From: Verrucomicrobiaceae bacterium
GTDB taxonomy: Bacteria; Verrucomicrobiota; Verrucomicrobiia; Verrucomicrobiales; Verrucomicrobiaceae
DNA: 64,000 nucleotides
Reading direction: 5' to 3'
NCBI GenBank assembly: GCA_016713035.1
Contig: JADJPW010000001.1
Coordinates: 744,001-808,000 of the forward strand
The position numbers were made by a program, and so were the translations under genes. Under the pieces are notes generated by a model. It saw only the letters and a program-made list of their open reading frames with translations, was not told the DNA's origin and ran no database searches. Of the stretch, positions 33,213 through 42,288 are shown piece by piece (the first letter of the stretch is position 1; each line of letters begins with the position of its first letter).

Positions 33213-36200
33213 ATGTACCTCAAAAGCCTCACCCTTCACGGCTTCAAGTCCTTCGCAGACAAGACCCACTTTGAATTCCACAGCGGCGTCACCGGCATCG
33301 TCGGGCCGAACGGCTGCGGCAAATCCAACGTGGTCGATGCCATCCGCTGGGTGCTCGGAGAAACTTCCGCCAAAGCCCTCCGTGGCGATGAAATGGCCGA
33401 TGTTATCTTCAATGGCACCGACAAGCGCAAACCCGTGGGCATGGCCGAAGTCACTCTAACCATGGCTGACTGCGAAAAGTCCCTGAATGTCGATTTCAAC
33501 GAAGTCGCCATCACCCGCCGCGTCTTCCGTGATGGACGCGGCGAATACCGCCTCAACAACACCGTCTGCCGCCTCAAAGACATCCACGATCTCATCGCAG
33601 GCACCGGCATCGGCCGCGCTGCCTACTCCATCATGGCCCAGGGCCAGATCGACATGCTCCTGAGCTCTAAGCCAGAAGATCGCCGCACCGTCTTTGAAGA
33701 AGCCGCTGGCATCACCAAATTCAAATCGCAGAAAAAAGAAGCCCTGCGCAAACTCGAATACACCGAGGCCAATCTCCTCCGCGTGGCCGACATCATCGCC
33801 GAAGTAAAGCGCCAGATGGGCACCCTCCAGCGCCAAGCCGCCAAAGCACGCCGCTACCAGACTCTCCTCGAGGACACACGCCTCCTCGATACCCACCTCG
33901 CTCACAAGCAGTACACCGAATTCTCCGGCGAGAAATCCGAGAGCGAGAACCAACTGCGCATGCTCGCCAATCAGCTCGAAGAAACGCAGCGCAAACTCCA
34001 AACCGCCGAAGCAGAGGCCGCCCAAACCCGTGAGGCCTACCACTCCCTCGAAAGCCAGATCAGCCAGGCACGCCAGCAGGCCCAGGAGCTCCGCTCCCAG
34101 ATGCAGAGTGCAGAAGGCCGCATCGGCTTCAATCGTGAGCGCAGTGAGGACCTAGAGGCCCGCATCCGCCAGAACGAAGAGCAAATGGCCGCCAACGAGG
34201 AACTGCTCGATCAAACCCGCCGCGACCTCACCAGCGCCGATGAGCAACTCAACTCCATCCGGGAAAACATCGCCACCCGCCAGCAGGCCGTCAATGAACA
34301 CGGCAGCCAGCACCAGAACCTCATGCCCGAGCGCAATCGGCTCGACAGCGACCGCCGCAGCATCCGCGAGTCCATCCGCCTGTTTGAGGGTCAAATGGCC
34401 TCCGGTGAAGCCCGCGCACAGTCCCTGACCGCCCAGATGGCCGCAGACCGTCAGCGTCATGAATCCCTGGCCCATGATCGCCAAACGGCGGCCCAGGCCC
34501 GCGAAGCCAGCCAGATCGAATTCGATGATCTCCAGCGCCAAATCGCCGAACTCGAGCACACCCGCGACGAGCTCGATGAAAAGGCCAAAACCTGCGCCCG
34601 CGACATCATCGAGCGCCGCCGCCAGCGCGATGCGATGAACAATGAGCTCAATGAGCTCCAGCGCAGCCTCACCCAGCGCAAATCACGCCTGGAAGTCATC
34701 GAGCAGCTCCTGCAAAAAGGTGAAGGCCTCTCCGCAGGCACTCAAAAAGTCCTCCCCGGCCTCGATAACCCAGAAATCTACTCCACCGGCGTCCGTGGCC
34801 TCCTCGCCTCCAGCATCGAAGTCACCGACACTGCCTTCATCCCCGCCATCGAGGCCGCGCTCAAAGATCACCTCCAGGCCGTCCTTCTCACCGAAAGCGA
34901 GCTCGCCGCCCAGATCGTCCAGCGCCTCGCAGATCAGCGCATGGGCCGTGCAGCACTCTTCCCACAGGATTTCATCAATCTGCGCTCCCAGGCAGATCGT
35001 GAGCTCCTACCCGGAGGAGCCCTAGCCTGGGCCACCGATAAAGTCCGCGTCAAAAACGGCGTCCAGAGCCTCATCGACCACCTTTTGCACAATGTCGTCA
35101 TCGCTGAGGATCTGCACACCGCCATGCGCCTGAAGCGCCAGCTCCCACACCTCGCCATCTCCACCCTGAAGGGCGAGTTCATCAGTGCAGATGGCATCAT
35201 CTACGGCGGTGCCTCCAAAGATGAAGAAAGCTCCACCCTCCGCCGCGAGGCAGAAGTGAAACAACTCCGCACTGAGGTCGAATCCTTCGATCTCCAGTAC
35301 CAGGAGAAAGAAAACGCCGTCAAAGATGCCACCGCACAGCTCGACGACATGCAGCTTGAGGAACTCAGCCTCCGTGAGCAATCCCAGCGTGCACGCGAAG
35401 GCTTCTCCGCACTCCAGGGCAAAATGTCCGTCGTCCAGCGTGCCCTCCAGCAAGCCAGCGCCAAGCTCGAAAGCATCGAATGGGACCAAAACCAGATCTC
35501 CGAGCGTATCGGCGGCAGTGAAAACATCATCGCCCAACTCCGCGATGCCGCCAACATGGTCATCGAGCAGCTCGAAGGCTCCCGCGTCCGTGAAAATGAA
35601 CTCGAACTCGAAATGGAGTCCTTCCTCCGTCGCGAGCTCGAATCCAGCGAGCGACTCAACGAACTCCGCACCGCTCTCGCCCTCGAGCAAAGCGCCCTCG
35701 GCAGCATCGAACGCCAAAAACACCCCTCGGTGCTCGCATGCAGGAGCTCGCCGCCGCCATCCGCCGCTTCGATGAAGAAATCGCCACCTGGCGAGTCCGC
35801 ATCCAGCAGAGCGAAGCAGAAAACGCACGCTACGCCGAGCAGATCGAGTCCCAGCGCGGCACTATCGCCGCCATCGAAGAACATCTCCAATCCAAGACCG
35901 AAGAACGCGCAGGCCTCTTTGAGCAAGTAAGCGCACTCGAAGCCCAGCTCACCCAGCTACGCCAAAGCCACAACGGCCTCAATCAGAGCCGCAGCCGCGC
36001 AGAAGTCGCACTCACCCGCGTCGATCTCCGCCTCGAAAACCTCATCAATCAAGTCCAAGAGCGCTACAGCTTCCACATCAGCGCCTTTGAGCCAGATTAT
36101 CACGTCCTCATGCTCACCATCGAGGAGCAGAAGAAAAACCGCAGCCGCGGCAAAAAAGCCGCCAGTGCCGCTGCGGATGATGCTGATAAAGCAGACTCAT

Positions 36201-37180
36201 CTGAGGAGCACTCCGACGCTAGCGAGTCCGCCACAGCCCCCGAGGAATCCGAGACCTACATCCCCGCCATCTCCAACCGCGACGATGAAGATGTCTCCAT
36301 CGAAGACGTCGTCATCCCGGACGAACAGGCTGAGCCGGATTGGGCCTTCGTCATGGAAGTCGTCTATGAGCTGCGTCAGAAGCTCGAAGGCATCGGCCCC
36401 GTCAATCTGGATGCCATCCAGGAATTCGAAGAACTCGAAGAGCGCCACCGCTTCCTCGAAACCCAGCACGGCGACCTCGTTAAAGGCAAAGAAGAGCTCC
36501 TCCAAGTCATCGCCAAGATCAATGAGACCACCAAGCTCATGTTCAGCGAGACCTTCACCGCCGTCCGCAACTACTTCCAAAACAACTTCAAAGAACTCTT
36601 CGGCCCGCAGGCCAAGGCCGACCTCATGCTCGTGGACGAAGCCGATCCGCTCGAATCCGGCATTGAGATCATCGCCAAGCCGCCTGGCAAGAAGCTGCAA
36701 ACCATCAGCCTCCTCTCCGGTGGCGAGCGCAGCATGACCGCCGTCGCCCTGCTCTTCTCCATCTACCAGGTCAAGCCATCCCCCTTCTGCGTTCTCGATG
36801 AGTTGGACGCCCCGCTGGATGAAACCAACATCGGTCGCTTCCTCAAGATGCTCGATAATTTCATCGACAACTCCCAGTTCATCATCGTCACCCACAACAA
36901 GCGCACCATGAGCCGCGCCGATGTGATCTATGGCGTGACCATGCAGGAATTCGGCGTCTCCAAGCCCGTCGGCGTCCGCATGACTACAGAGGACACACGC
37001 ACCCTGAAAAAATCGGACCAAGAACTCGCCCTAGAAGCCCCTTCCTCCTCACGACGCGGCAAAAAAGCTGCCGCCGTCACCCCAGACGAAGAGCCCGTGA
37101 ACGACCTCGATGCCGAGCAGGCAGTCCTCACCGACTCCGAAGACCCCGTCGAAGAAGAACAGCTCGTCATGCCAGCTTAG
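33213..37180 (+). CDS. smc: Chromosome segregation protein SMC, frame broken once
   Basis: SMC is the ATPase that with ScpAB condenses and separates chromosomes. The N-terminal head has FKSFADKTHFEF, the Walker A GPNGCGKSNVVDAIRWVLGE and the R-loop region. A long coiled coil follows, then the hinge at about 515-680 (GVRGLLASSIEVTD, GGALAWATDKVRV, ISADGIIYGG), a return coil, an acidic Ala/Ser/Glu insert (AASAAADDADKADSSEE), and the C-head with signature LLSGGERSMTAVALLF and Walker B FCVLDELDAPLDETN. At 35716-35720 adding one A joins the halves (QKTPLGARMQELAAA). About 1,322 residues result, slightly long because of the insert and an acidic tail. scpA and scpB are not adjacent. Confidence 0.95.
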
Positions 37181-37249
37181 GCCGTGTTTTAACTCACTGC
37201 CTAGCAAGTTGGCATTCGACATCTGGACTCCTGCATTCCATCCTGGCTC

Positions 37250-38557
37250 GTGCCTTCCACTGCTGTCAGCGCCGTCACCTTCCTAGCCCGCCGTTACCTG
37301 CGGGCAAAGCGTTCCTTCGTCTCCATCATCACCATCATCTCCGTCCTCGGCGTCGCGATGGGCGTGCTCATGATGATCGTGGTGAACTCCGTCATGAAAG
37401 GCTTCGAGCGTGAGTTCCGACAGGCACTCATCGGCTACCAGCCCCACATGCTCATCAAGCCAGCAGATGGCAAGACAGCCTCTGCATCCGAGACCGCCGC
37501 GATCCTGCAAAAGATCCGCACTCGGCCCGAAACAGCCCACACCAGCACCTATGCCGGTGGCTATGTCTATTTGGAAAAAAACGGCCAGCAGAGCGTGGCA
37601 GAGCTTTTTGGCCTACCAGCCGAAAGCGCAGGCTACTACATGCAAAAAATAAAAAAGCACCTCCTAGACGGCACCACCGACCTCGCAGATGGCGGCATCA
37701 TCGCGCCAGATGAATGCGCAGCTAGGCTCGACGCCCGTAGTGGCGATACCATCTCCATTTACCCCAGTAGCAGCGTCACACAGGCCGTGCGGAGCTTCCG
37801 CACCGCTACCGACATCGAGGATGAAGAAAAACGCAAAGCCGCCTACAAGCAGATCAAGCTCCATCCACGCGAAATACGCCTCCTAGGCTACACCCGCACC
37901 GAGTCCGCAGGATTTTATGCCTACACCACCCTCCCCACGGCACAGAACATCTTCGGCATGCAGCAATCCGTCAGTGGCATCCTCGTAGAGGTCCATGACC
38001 CCAATGCCATCAAAGCCACCCACAGCGCCCTCCAAGCCGCCGGCATCATCCCACCAGGCTGGAAAGCCACCCTCTGGACCGATGTCGGCGATGCACGCCT
38101 CGCCGCGATGAGCAATGAGCGCTTCATGATGTTCTTCATCATCGGCATCATCGGCCTCGTCGCCGCATTCTCGGTCATGAACACCACCATCACCGTCACC
38201 ACGCAGAAGCGCCGTGAAATCGGTGTCCTCACCGCGCTAGGAGCACGTCAGGGCCAGATCATCCGCATCTTCGTCTCCCAGGCAGCCTTTGTCGGCATCG
38301 TCGGCACCGCAGTAGGTCTGCTGCTCAGTGCCGCCGTCCTGCACTACCTCAATGAACTACGCGGACTCATCGCCTACGTCTCTGGCGGTGGCTCAGTCGA
38401 TACAGAGGCCCTCTTCCTCTCCACCATCCCCGCGCAGATCGACCCACTCTTCATCACCTGGACTGCGCTAGGCTCCATCCTACTCTGCCTCCTCGCCGCC
38501 TGGCCACCCGCCTGGCTCGCATCCCGCGTCGATCCTGCCGTGGCCCTGCGGGACTGA
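37250..38557 (+). CDS. LolC/LolE-like ABC permease (lipoprotein release type)
   Basis: The inner-membrane protein has 435 residues and the FtsX/MacB topology: one N-terminal helix (IITIISVLGVAMGVLMMIVV), a large periplasmic domain (about 60-285) and three C-terminal helices (FMMFFIIGIIGLVAAFSVMN, FVGIVGTAVGLLLSAAV, ALGSILLCLLAAWPPAWLAS). The N-terminal FLARRYLRAKR is typical of LolC/E, which extract lipoproteins for LolA. The start is a GTG at 37250; the next ATG would remove the first helix. The TTQKRREIGVLTALG-type coupling motif (ITVTTQKRREIGVLTALG) is present. No lolD ATPase gene follows. Confidence 0.85.
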   Translation: MPSTAVSAVTFLARRYLRAKRSFVSIITIISVLGVAMGVLMMIVVNSVMKGFEREFRQALIGYQPHMLIKPADGKTASASETAAILQKIRTRPETAHTSTYAGGYVYLEKNGQQSVAELFGLPAESAGYYMQKIKKHLLDGTTDLADGGIIAPDECAARLDARSGDTISIYPSSSVTQAVRSFRTATDIEDEEKRKAAYKQIKLHPREIRLLGYTRTESAGFYAYTTLPTAQNIFGMQQSVSGILVEVHDPNAIKATHSALQAAGIIPPGWKATLWTDVGDARLAAMSNERFMMFFIIGIIGLVAAFSVMNTTITVTTQKRREIGVLTALGARQGQIIRIFVSQAAFVGIVGTAVGLLLSAAVLHYLNELRGLIAYVSGGGSVDTEALFLSTIPAQIDPLFITWTALGSILLCLLAAWPPAWLASRVDPAVALRD

Positions 38558-38668
38558 GCGATCGGTCACTTCAAACACGAAGTTCTCAGCCCATAAGGCC
38601 GTAAATACCCCGATGCGTCCGCCGGAAAATGCAACCCAAGTAGCCTGTAGATCGTTAGGCAGCCTGCC

Positions 38669-40846
38669 ATGACCACCCGACGCACTTTTGAACTCCTCGC
38701 CGCCGCGCTTCTGGCGATGGCATCCTTCGCACTCGGTGCACCTGAGTGGCCGGAAAAGGAGATCGCGCAGTTCTTGAGCGAACAGCACATGCGACCACTG
38801 GAGTTTAAGCCAGGGACTCGTTTGCAGCGTGATGTGGACAAAAAATGGCAGGAGTGGTTTCGCCGCGTCATCCTTGGCCCCTTTCAAAAGCGAGTGAGCA
38901 AGGACGCAGCACTCACGCAAAAAGCCGCTCGCCTGCTGGAGCAAGGAGCCCTGCAAATCGAAAGCAACTCGCTGCGCGACAAGCATCTGACATCCGCTGA
39001 CCTTGCAAAAGGCTGTGCGGAGATCATCAAAGCAGGCGTGGACGACCCGCTCATGCATTGGGTCCATAGCCACGCGATCTATGCCAGTAGCCAGAATCTT
39101 CCCGCCACGACCGATGCGTTCAATAAAGCCCGTCGCCATCGCGAATTCGCCCTCCTGCCAGCCTCTTCACGCTACTGGGTGCTAGCAGGCATTTCACAAC
39201 TCTACTGGAAGATGTATCCGACCAAAAAGCCCACGCCATCAGGTACCGATCTCATCCAGGCAGCTAGCGAAACGCTGAGCGAAAAAGACGCCTTCACCGC
39301 CGCTGAGGACGAAATCCTCGACGAATGCCTCTGGCCGATTTTCCTCGAAAAAAACATCCGCAGCCACGAAGACAAAGTGGAGGCCTTCACCCACCTGGAG
39401 ACGCTCACCGACTGGACCCGCCACATGCTCACTGGACGCCTCCATGAAAGACGCGCCTGGCTCGCCCGCGGACACACCTTCGCCAACGGTGTGAAGCCAG
39501 AGGGCTGGCAGGGATTTGAAAAACACCGCGAGCTAGCCGTGGCGGCCTTTAAACAAGCCTGGGAGCTGCGCCAAGACTCCCCCCTGGCCGCACGCGAGCT
39601 ACTCGGCATCGAGCTGACCGGCGGTGGCACTGGGGAAAAAGCGGATACATGGCTGCACCGGGCATTGGGTGCCCAATTTGACCACCTGAGCACCTGCCGC
39701 GCACAGATGAACGGCCTGCTACCGCGCTGGGGTGGCAGTCATGAGCAGATGCTCGCCTTCGGGCTCGCCTGCGCAGATTCGCGGCGCTTCGACACACCAC
39801 TGCCATATTTCTTTTTCAATACCCTAGAGGATGTCGTGCGCGATGGCGGCCAGTGGTGGGAGATTTGTCGGCGACCTCTCATCGCACGCGTCGCCATAGC
39901 GCTGTGCCGTCAGCGTGTCGCTGATGCTGCCACCCCGGAAGAGAAAAAAGACGCCCTCGCACTGCAAGGAGCCTTCGGCTGGCTCTGTGGCGACTACGCC
40001 GCCGCGCAGGAGGCACTCACGCAAAACGAGTCTCGTTTCAGCCGCGCCGTCATTCTCCAATTGCTCCCCTACCACGGCTATAGCGAGGCGTTGATCCGCG
40101 GGGAATCCGCCATTTTCTCCAGCGACCAAGCCACCACCTGGCAGCAGGCACATCAAGACCTGCACGCCCGCAACTGGGAGTCCGCCATCCAGGCTTTCGA
40201 AACTGTACGCGGCAAGCTCACAGGCCCCGGCGCAAGACTCGCCTCCTCCTGGCTGCAAACCACCCGCATCGAGCAACAGCTCGCAAAAGGCGACTGGGTC
40301 ACGCTCCCATTCACGCCCGACCTCGACGGCTGGCAGGTGCAAAAAGGCGACTGGAGTGTCGGTGCGGACGGCACGCTCACCAATCGCGGCAAAGGCACCT
40401 CCGCCTTCATCTTCCATTACGCACGACTCGGCTCGGAGGTGGAAATACGCGGCGAGTTCCAGGCCGGAAAATCAGGCCTCGGCGTGCATCTCGGTCATGG
40501 CTATGACAAAGGCGACACCGAGCGCTGGCTCACCTGCATCATGAAAGGGGACCAAGCCTACTTCCTTGATCGCTACTACACCTCCGGCTCCAAGACCCAA
40601 AAAATCCCCAAACTACCGGAGGGCAAGCCCGTGCGTTTCGAGATCACCTGCCGCGATGGCAAGATCACCTGGAAAGTAAATGACCAGATCGTCTATGATC
40701 AGGTCACTCCCGTCGGCTTCTACCCACCACATGATCCCCTGCCCCTCATTCAGACCGGCCACATCGGCTTCTGCCACACTCTTTTCGACGAAGGCCACCT
40801 CGCCACCATCCTCAAAGTCGAAGTGCGGCGGTTGGTCAAAGAGTGA
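38669..40846 (+). CDS. Large secreted protein with C-terminal concanavalin-like domain, function unknown
   Basis: The 725-residue protein has a signal peptide (LLAAALLAMASFALG). The middle is alpha-helical and TPR-like (AFKQAWELRQDSPLAARELL, FGLACADSRRFDTPLPYFFF), matching the kind of region seen around DUF4034-type proteins, though I cannot assign a family with confidence. From about residue 535 (LDGWQVQKGDWSVGADGTL) there is a DUF1080/LamG-like beta-sandwich: EVEIRGEFQAGKSGLGVHLG, VRFEITCRDGKITWKVNDQ. It stands alone between the LolC-like permease and the GntR operon. A role in binding or processing glycans is only a guess. Confidence 0.6.
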   Translation: MTTRRTFELLAAALLAMASFALGAPEWPEKEIAQFLSEQHMRPLEFKPGTRLQRDVDKKWQEWFRRVILGPFQKRVSKDAALTQKAARLLEQGALQIESNSLRDKHLTSADLAKGCAEIIKAGVDDPLMHWVHSHAIYASSQNLPATTDAFNKARRHREFALLPASSRYWVLAGISQLYWKMYPTKKPTPSGTDLIQAASETLSEKDAFTAAEDEILDECLWPIFLEKNIRSHEDKVEAFTHLETLTDWTRHMLTGRLHERRAWLARGHTFANGVKPEGWQGFEKHRELAVAAFKQAWELRQDSPLAARELLGIELTGGGTGEKADTWLHRALGAQFDHLSTCRAQMNGLLPRWGGSHEQMLAFGLACADSRRFDTPLPYFFFNTLEDVVRDGGQWWEICRRPLIARVAIALCRQRVADAATPEEKKDALALQGAFGWLCGDYAAAQEALTQNESRFSRAVILQLLPYHGYSEALIRGESAIFSSDQATTWQQAHQDLHARNWESAIQAFETVRGKLTGPGARLASSWLQTTRIEQQLAKGDWVTLPFTPDLDGWQVQKGDWSVGADGTLTNRGKGTSAFIFHYARLGSEVEIRGEFQAGKSGLGVHLGHGYDKGDTERWLTCIMKGDQAYFLDRYYTSGSKTQKIPKLPEGKPVRFEITCRDGKITWKVNDQIVYDQVTPVGFYPPHDPLPLIQTGHIGFCHTLFDEGHLATILKVEVRRLVKE

Positions 40847-40973
40847 GCAGACTCCTTGCCACCCACCACCACGCCAACTTTGACATCCACGTTCGCCAAA
40901 AGACAAAGATAAGAGCGAGCCTGCATCCAATAGTGCTCAATTAAGCGGCTACTGACTCATCGGAGAAAAATAC

Positions 40974-41003
40974 TTGCCACTGTATCAGTTGTGCTGTTAC
41001 AGT
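40974..41003 (+). promoter_or_regulatory. Promoter and candidate operator of the GntR/ABC operon
   Basis: TTGCCA (40974-40979) and TACAGT (40998-41003) are 18 bases apart, 20 bases before the regulator's ATG. The perfect repeats ACTGTA (40979-40984) and TACAGT (40998-41003) form an inverted pair overlapping both promoter boxes. This placement fits autoregulation by a YtrA-type GntR repressor; the assignment is inferred. Confidence 0.55.
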
Positions 41004-41023
41004 AAGAACACTGAGCAAAGGCC

Positions 41024-41386
41024 ATGCTTCCGTTCTCCATCCAGCTCCAAGACGGCACGCCCGTTTCCGACCAGATCCTGCTGGCGGTGCGGAAGGCGCT
41101 GCTCACCGGCCAGATGAAGGCGGGCGATGAATTCCCCAGCGTGCGCACGCTCAGCCAGGAGCTGAAAATCAGCCCCACCACCGCGCACAAGGTCGTCCTC
41201 CAGCTCAAAGACGCAGGCTGGCTCAATTCCCGCCCCGGCATCGGCATGGTCGTCACCGAGCCAGATCAGCCCGGCCTACGCGAGCGCCTCGCGCAGATCA
41301 CGCCGGAGTGCCGCGCACTGCTCAAAGAAGCCGCCGAGCTCAATCTCACGCTCAACCAAGTCATCACCCACCTCAAAAGCCTATGA
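41024..41386 (+). CDS. GntR-family regulator, YtrA type
   Basis: The 120-residue repressor has an N-terminal winged helix (DGTPVSDQILLAVRKALLTG, GDEFPSVRTLSQELKISPTT, AHKVVLQLKDAGWLNSRPGI) and only a short C-terminal helix pair for dimerisation, the YtrA pattern. YtrA regulators usually control the ABC transporter they are encoded with. Its stop overlaps the ABC ATPase start (ATGA at 41383-41386), so the two are translationally coupled. A matching inverted repeat lies in its own promoter. Confidence 0.92.
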   Translation: MLPFSIQLQDGTPVSDQILLAVRKALLTGQMKAGDEFPSVRTLSQELKISPTTAHKVVLQLKDAGWLNSRPGIGMVVTEPDQPGLRERLAQITPECRALLKEAAELNLTLNQVITHLKSL

Positions 41387-42285
41387 TCACGATTTCCGAT
41401 CTTCATAAACGCTTCCGCAAAACCGAAGCCGTGGCCGGTTTGAGCCTCGAAGTGCCCGCGGGGCAGGTCACGGCCTTTTTGGGCCCAAACGGCGCAGGCA
41501 AGAGCACCACCATCAAATGCCTCCTCAACCTCCATCGGCCCGATTCTGGCTCCGCGACCGTTTTGGGCGTCGATTCGCGAAAACTCGGCCCGCGTGAGTT
41601 CACGCAGATCGGTTACGTCAGCGAAAACATGGAACTGCCGCTATGGATGACCGTGAAGCAGTTCCTCGACTACTGCCGCCCGCTCTATCCGAACTGGGAC
41701 AAGGCCTTCGAGGGCCAATTGCTCAAGCAATTCGACCTTCCGCTCACCACGAAGCTCAAAGACCTCTCACGTGGCATGCGCATGAAGGCCGCGCTGCTCA
41801 GCAGTCTCGCGTATCGGCCCAAGCTCGTCGTGCTCGACGAACCCTTCAGCGGACTCGATCCGCTGGTGCGGGATGAATTCATTCGCGGTCTGCTGGAACT
41901 CACCGAGCAGGAAGGCTGGACCGTTTTCGTCTCCTCACACGACATCGAGGAGGTGCAGCGCCTCGCCGATCGCATCGCCATCATCAATCGCGGCAGCCTC
42001 GCGCTCGATGAGACCAGCGACAGCCTGCAAAGCCGCTTCCGCGCCGTGGAGGTGGTGCTCCCCGACGACACGAGGCCGCCCACGAATCTCCCCGCCGACT
42101 GGCTCCATGCCGAAACCGCCGGTCGCACACTTCGCTTCATCCATAGCCGCCACAGCAGCGACGAAGCGCTCGCCGCAGCAGTCCACAGCACCCTCTCCGC
42201 ATCCCCAAAGCCCGAAATCCGCCCTATGAGCCTGCGCGAGATCTTCGTCGCCCTCGCCCGTGCCTACCGTCTCGAAGGAAAATGA
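41383..42285 (+). CDS. ABC transporter ATP-binding protein (ABC-2 exporter type)
   Basis: The 300-residue ATPase powers the neighbouring membrane proteins. Walker A is GPNGAGKSTTIKCLLNLHRP; the Q-loop follows in YVSENMELPLWM; the signature is LSRGMRMKAALLSSL (LSRGM instead of LSGGQ, common in the drug-export/YtrB group); Walker B is LVVLDEPFSGLDPLVRDEF; the switch His is in VSSHDIEEVQRLADR. A C-terminal domain of about 90 residues follows. It is the only ATPase in the operon for four permeases. Confidence 0.93.
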   Translation: MITISDLHKRFRKTEAVAGLSLEVPAGQVTAFLGPNGAGKSTTIKCLLNLHRPDSGSATVLGVDSRKLGPREFTQIGYVSENMELPLWMTVKQFLDYCRPLYPNWDKAFEGQLLKQFDLPLTTKLKDLSRGMRMKAALLSSLAYRPKLVVLDEPFSGLDPLVRDEFIRGLLELTEQEGWTVFVSSHDIEEVQRLADRIAIINRGSLALDETSDSLQSRFRAVEVVLPDDTRPPTNLPADWLHAETAGRTLRFIHSRHSSDEALAAAVHSTLSASPKPEIRPMSLREIFVALARAYRLEGK

Positions 42286-42288
42286 GCC

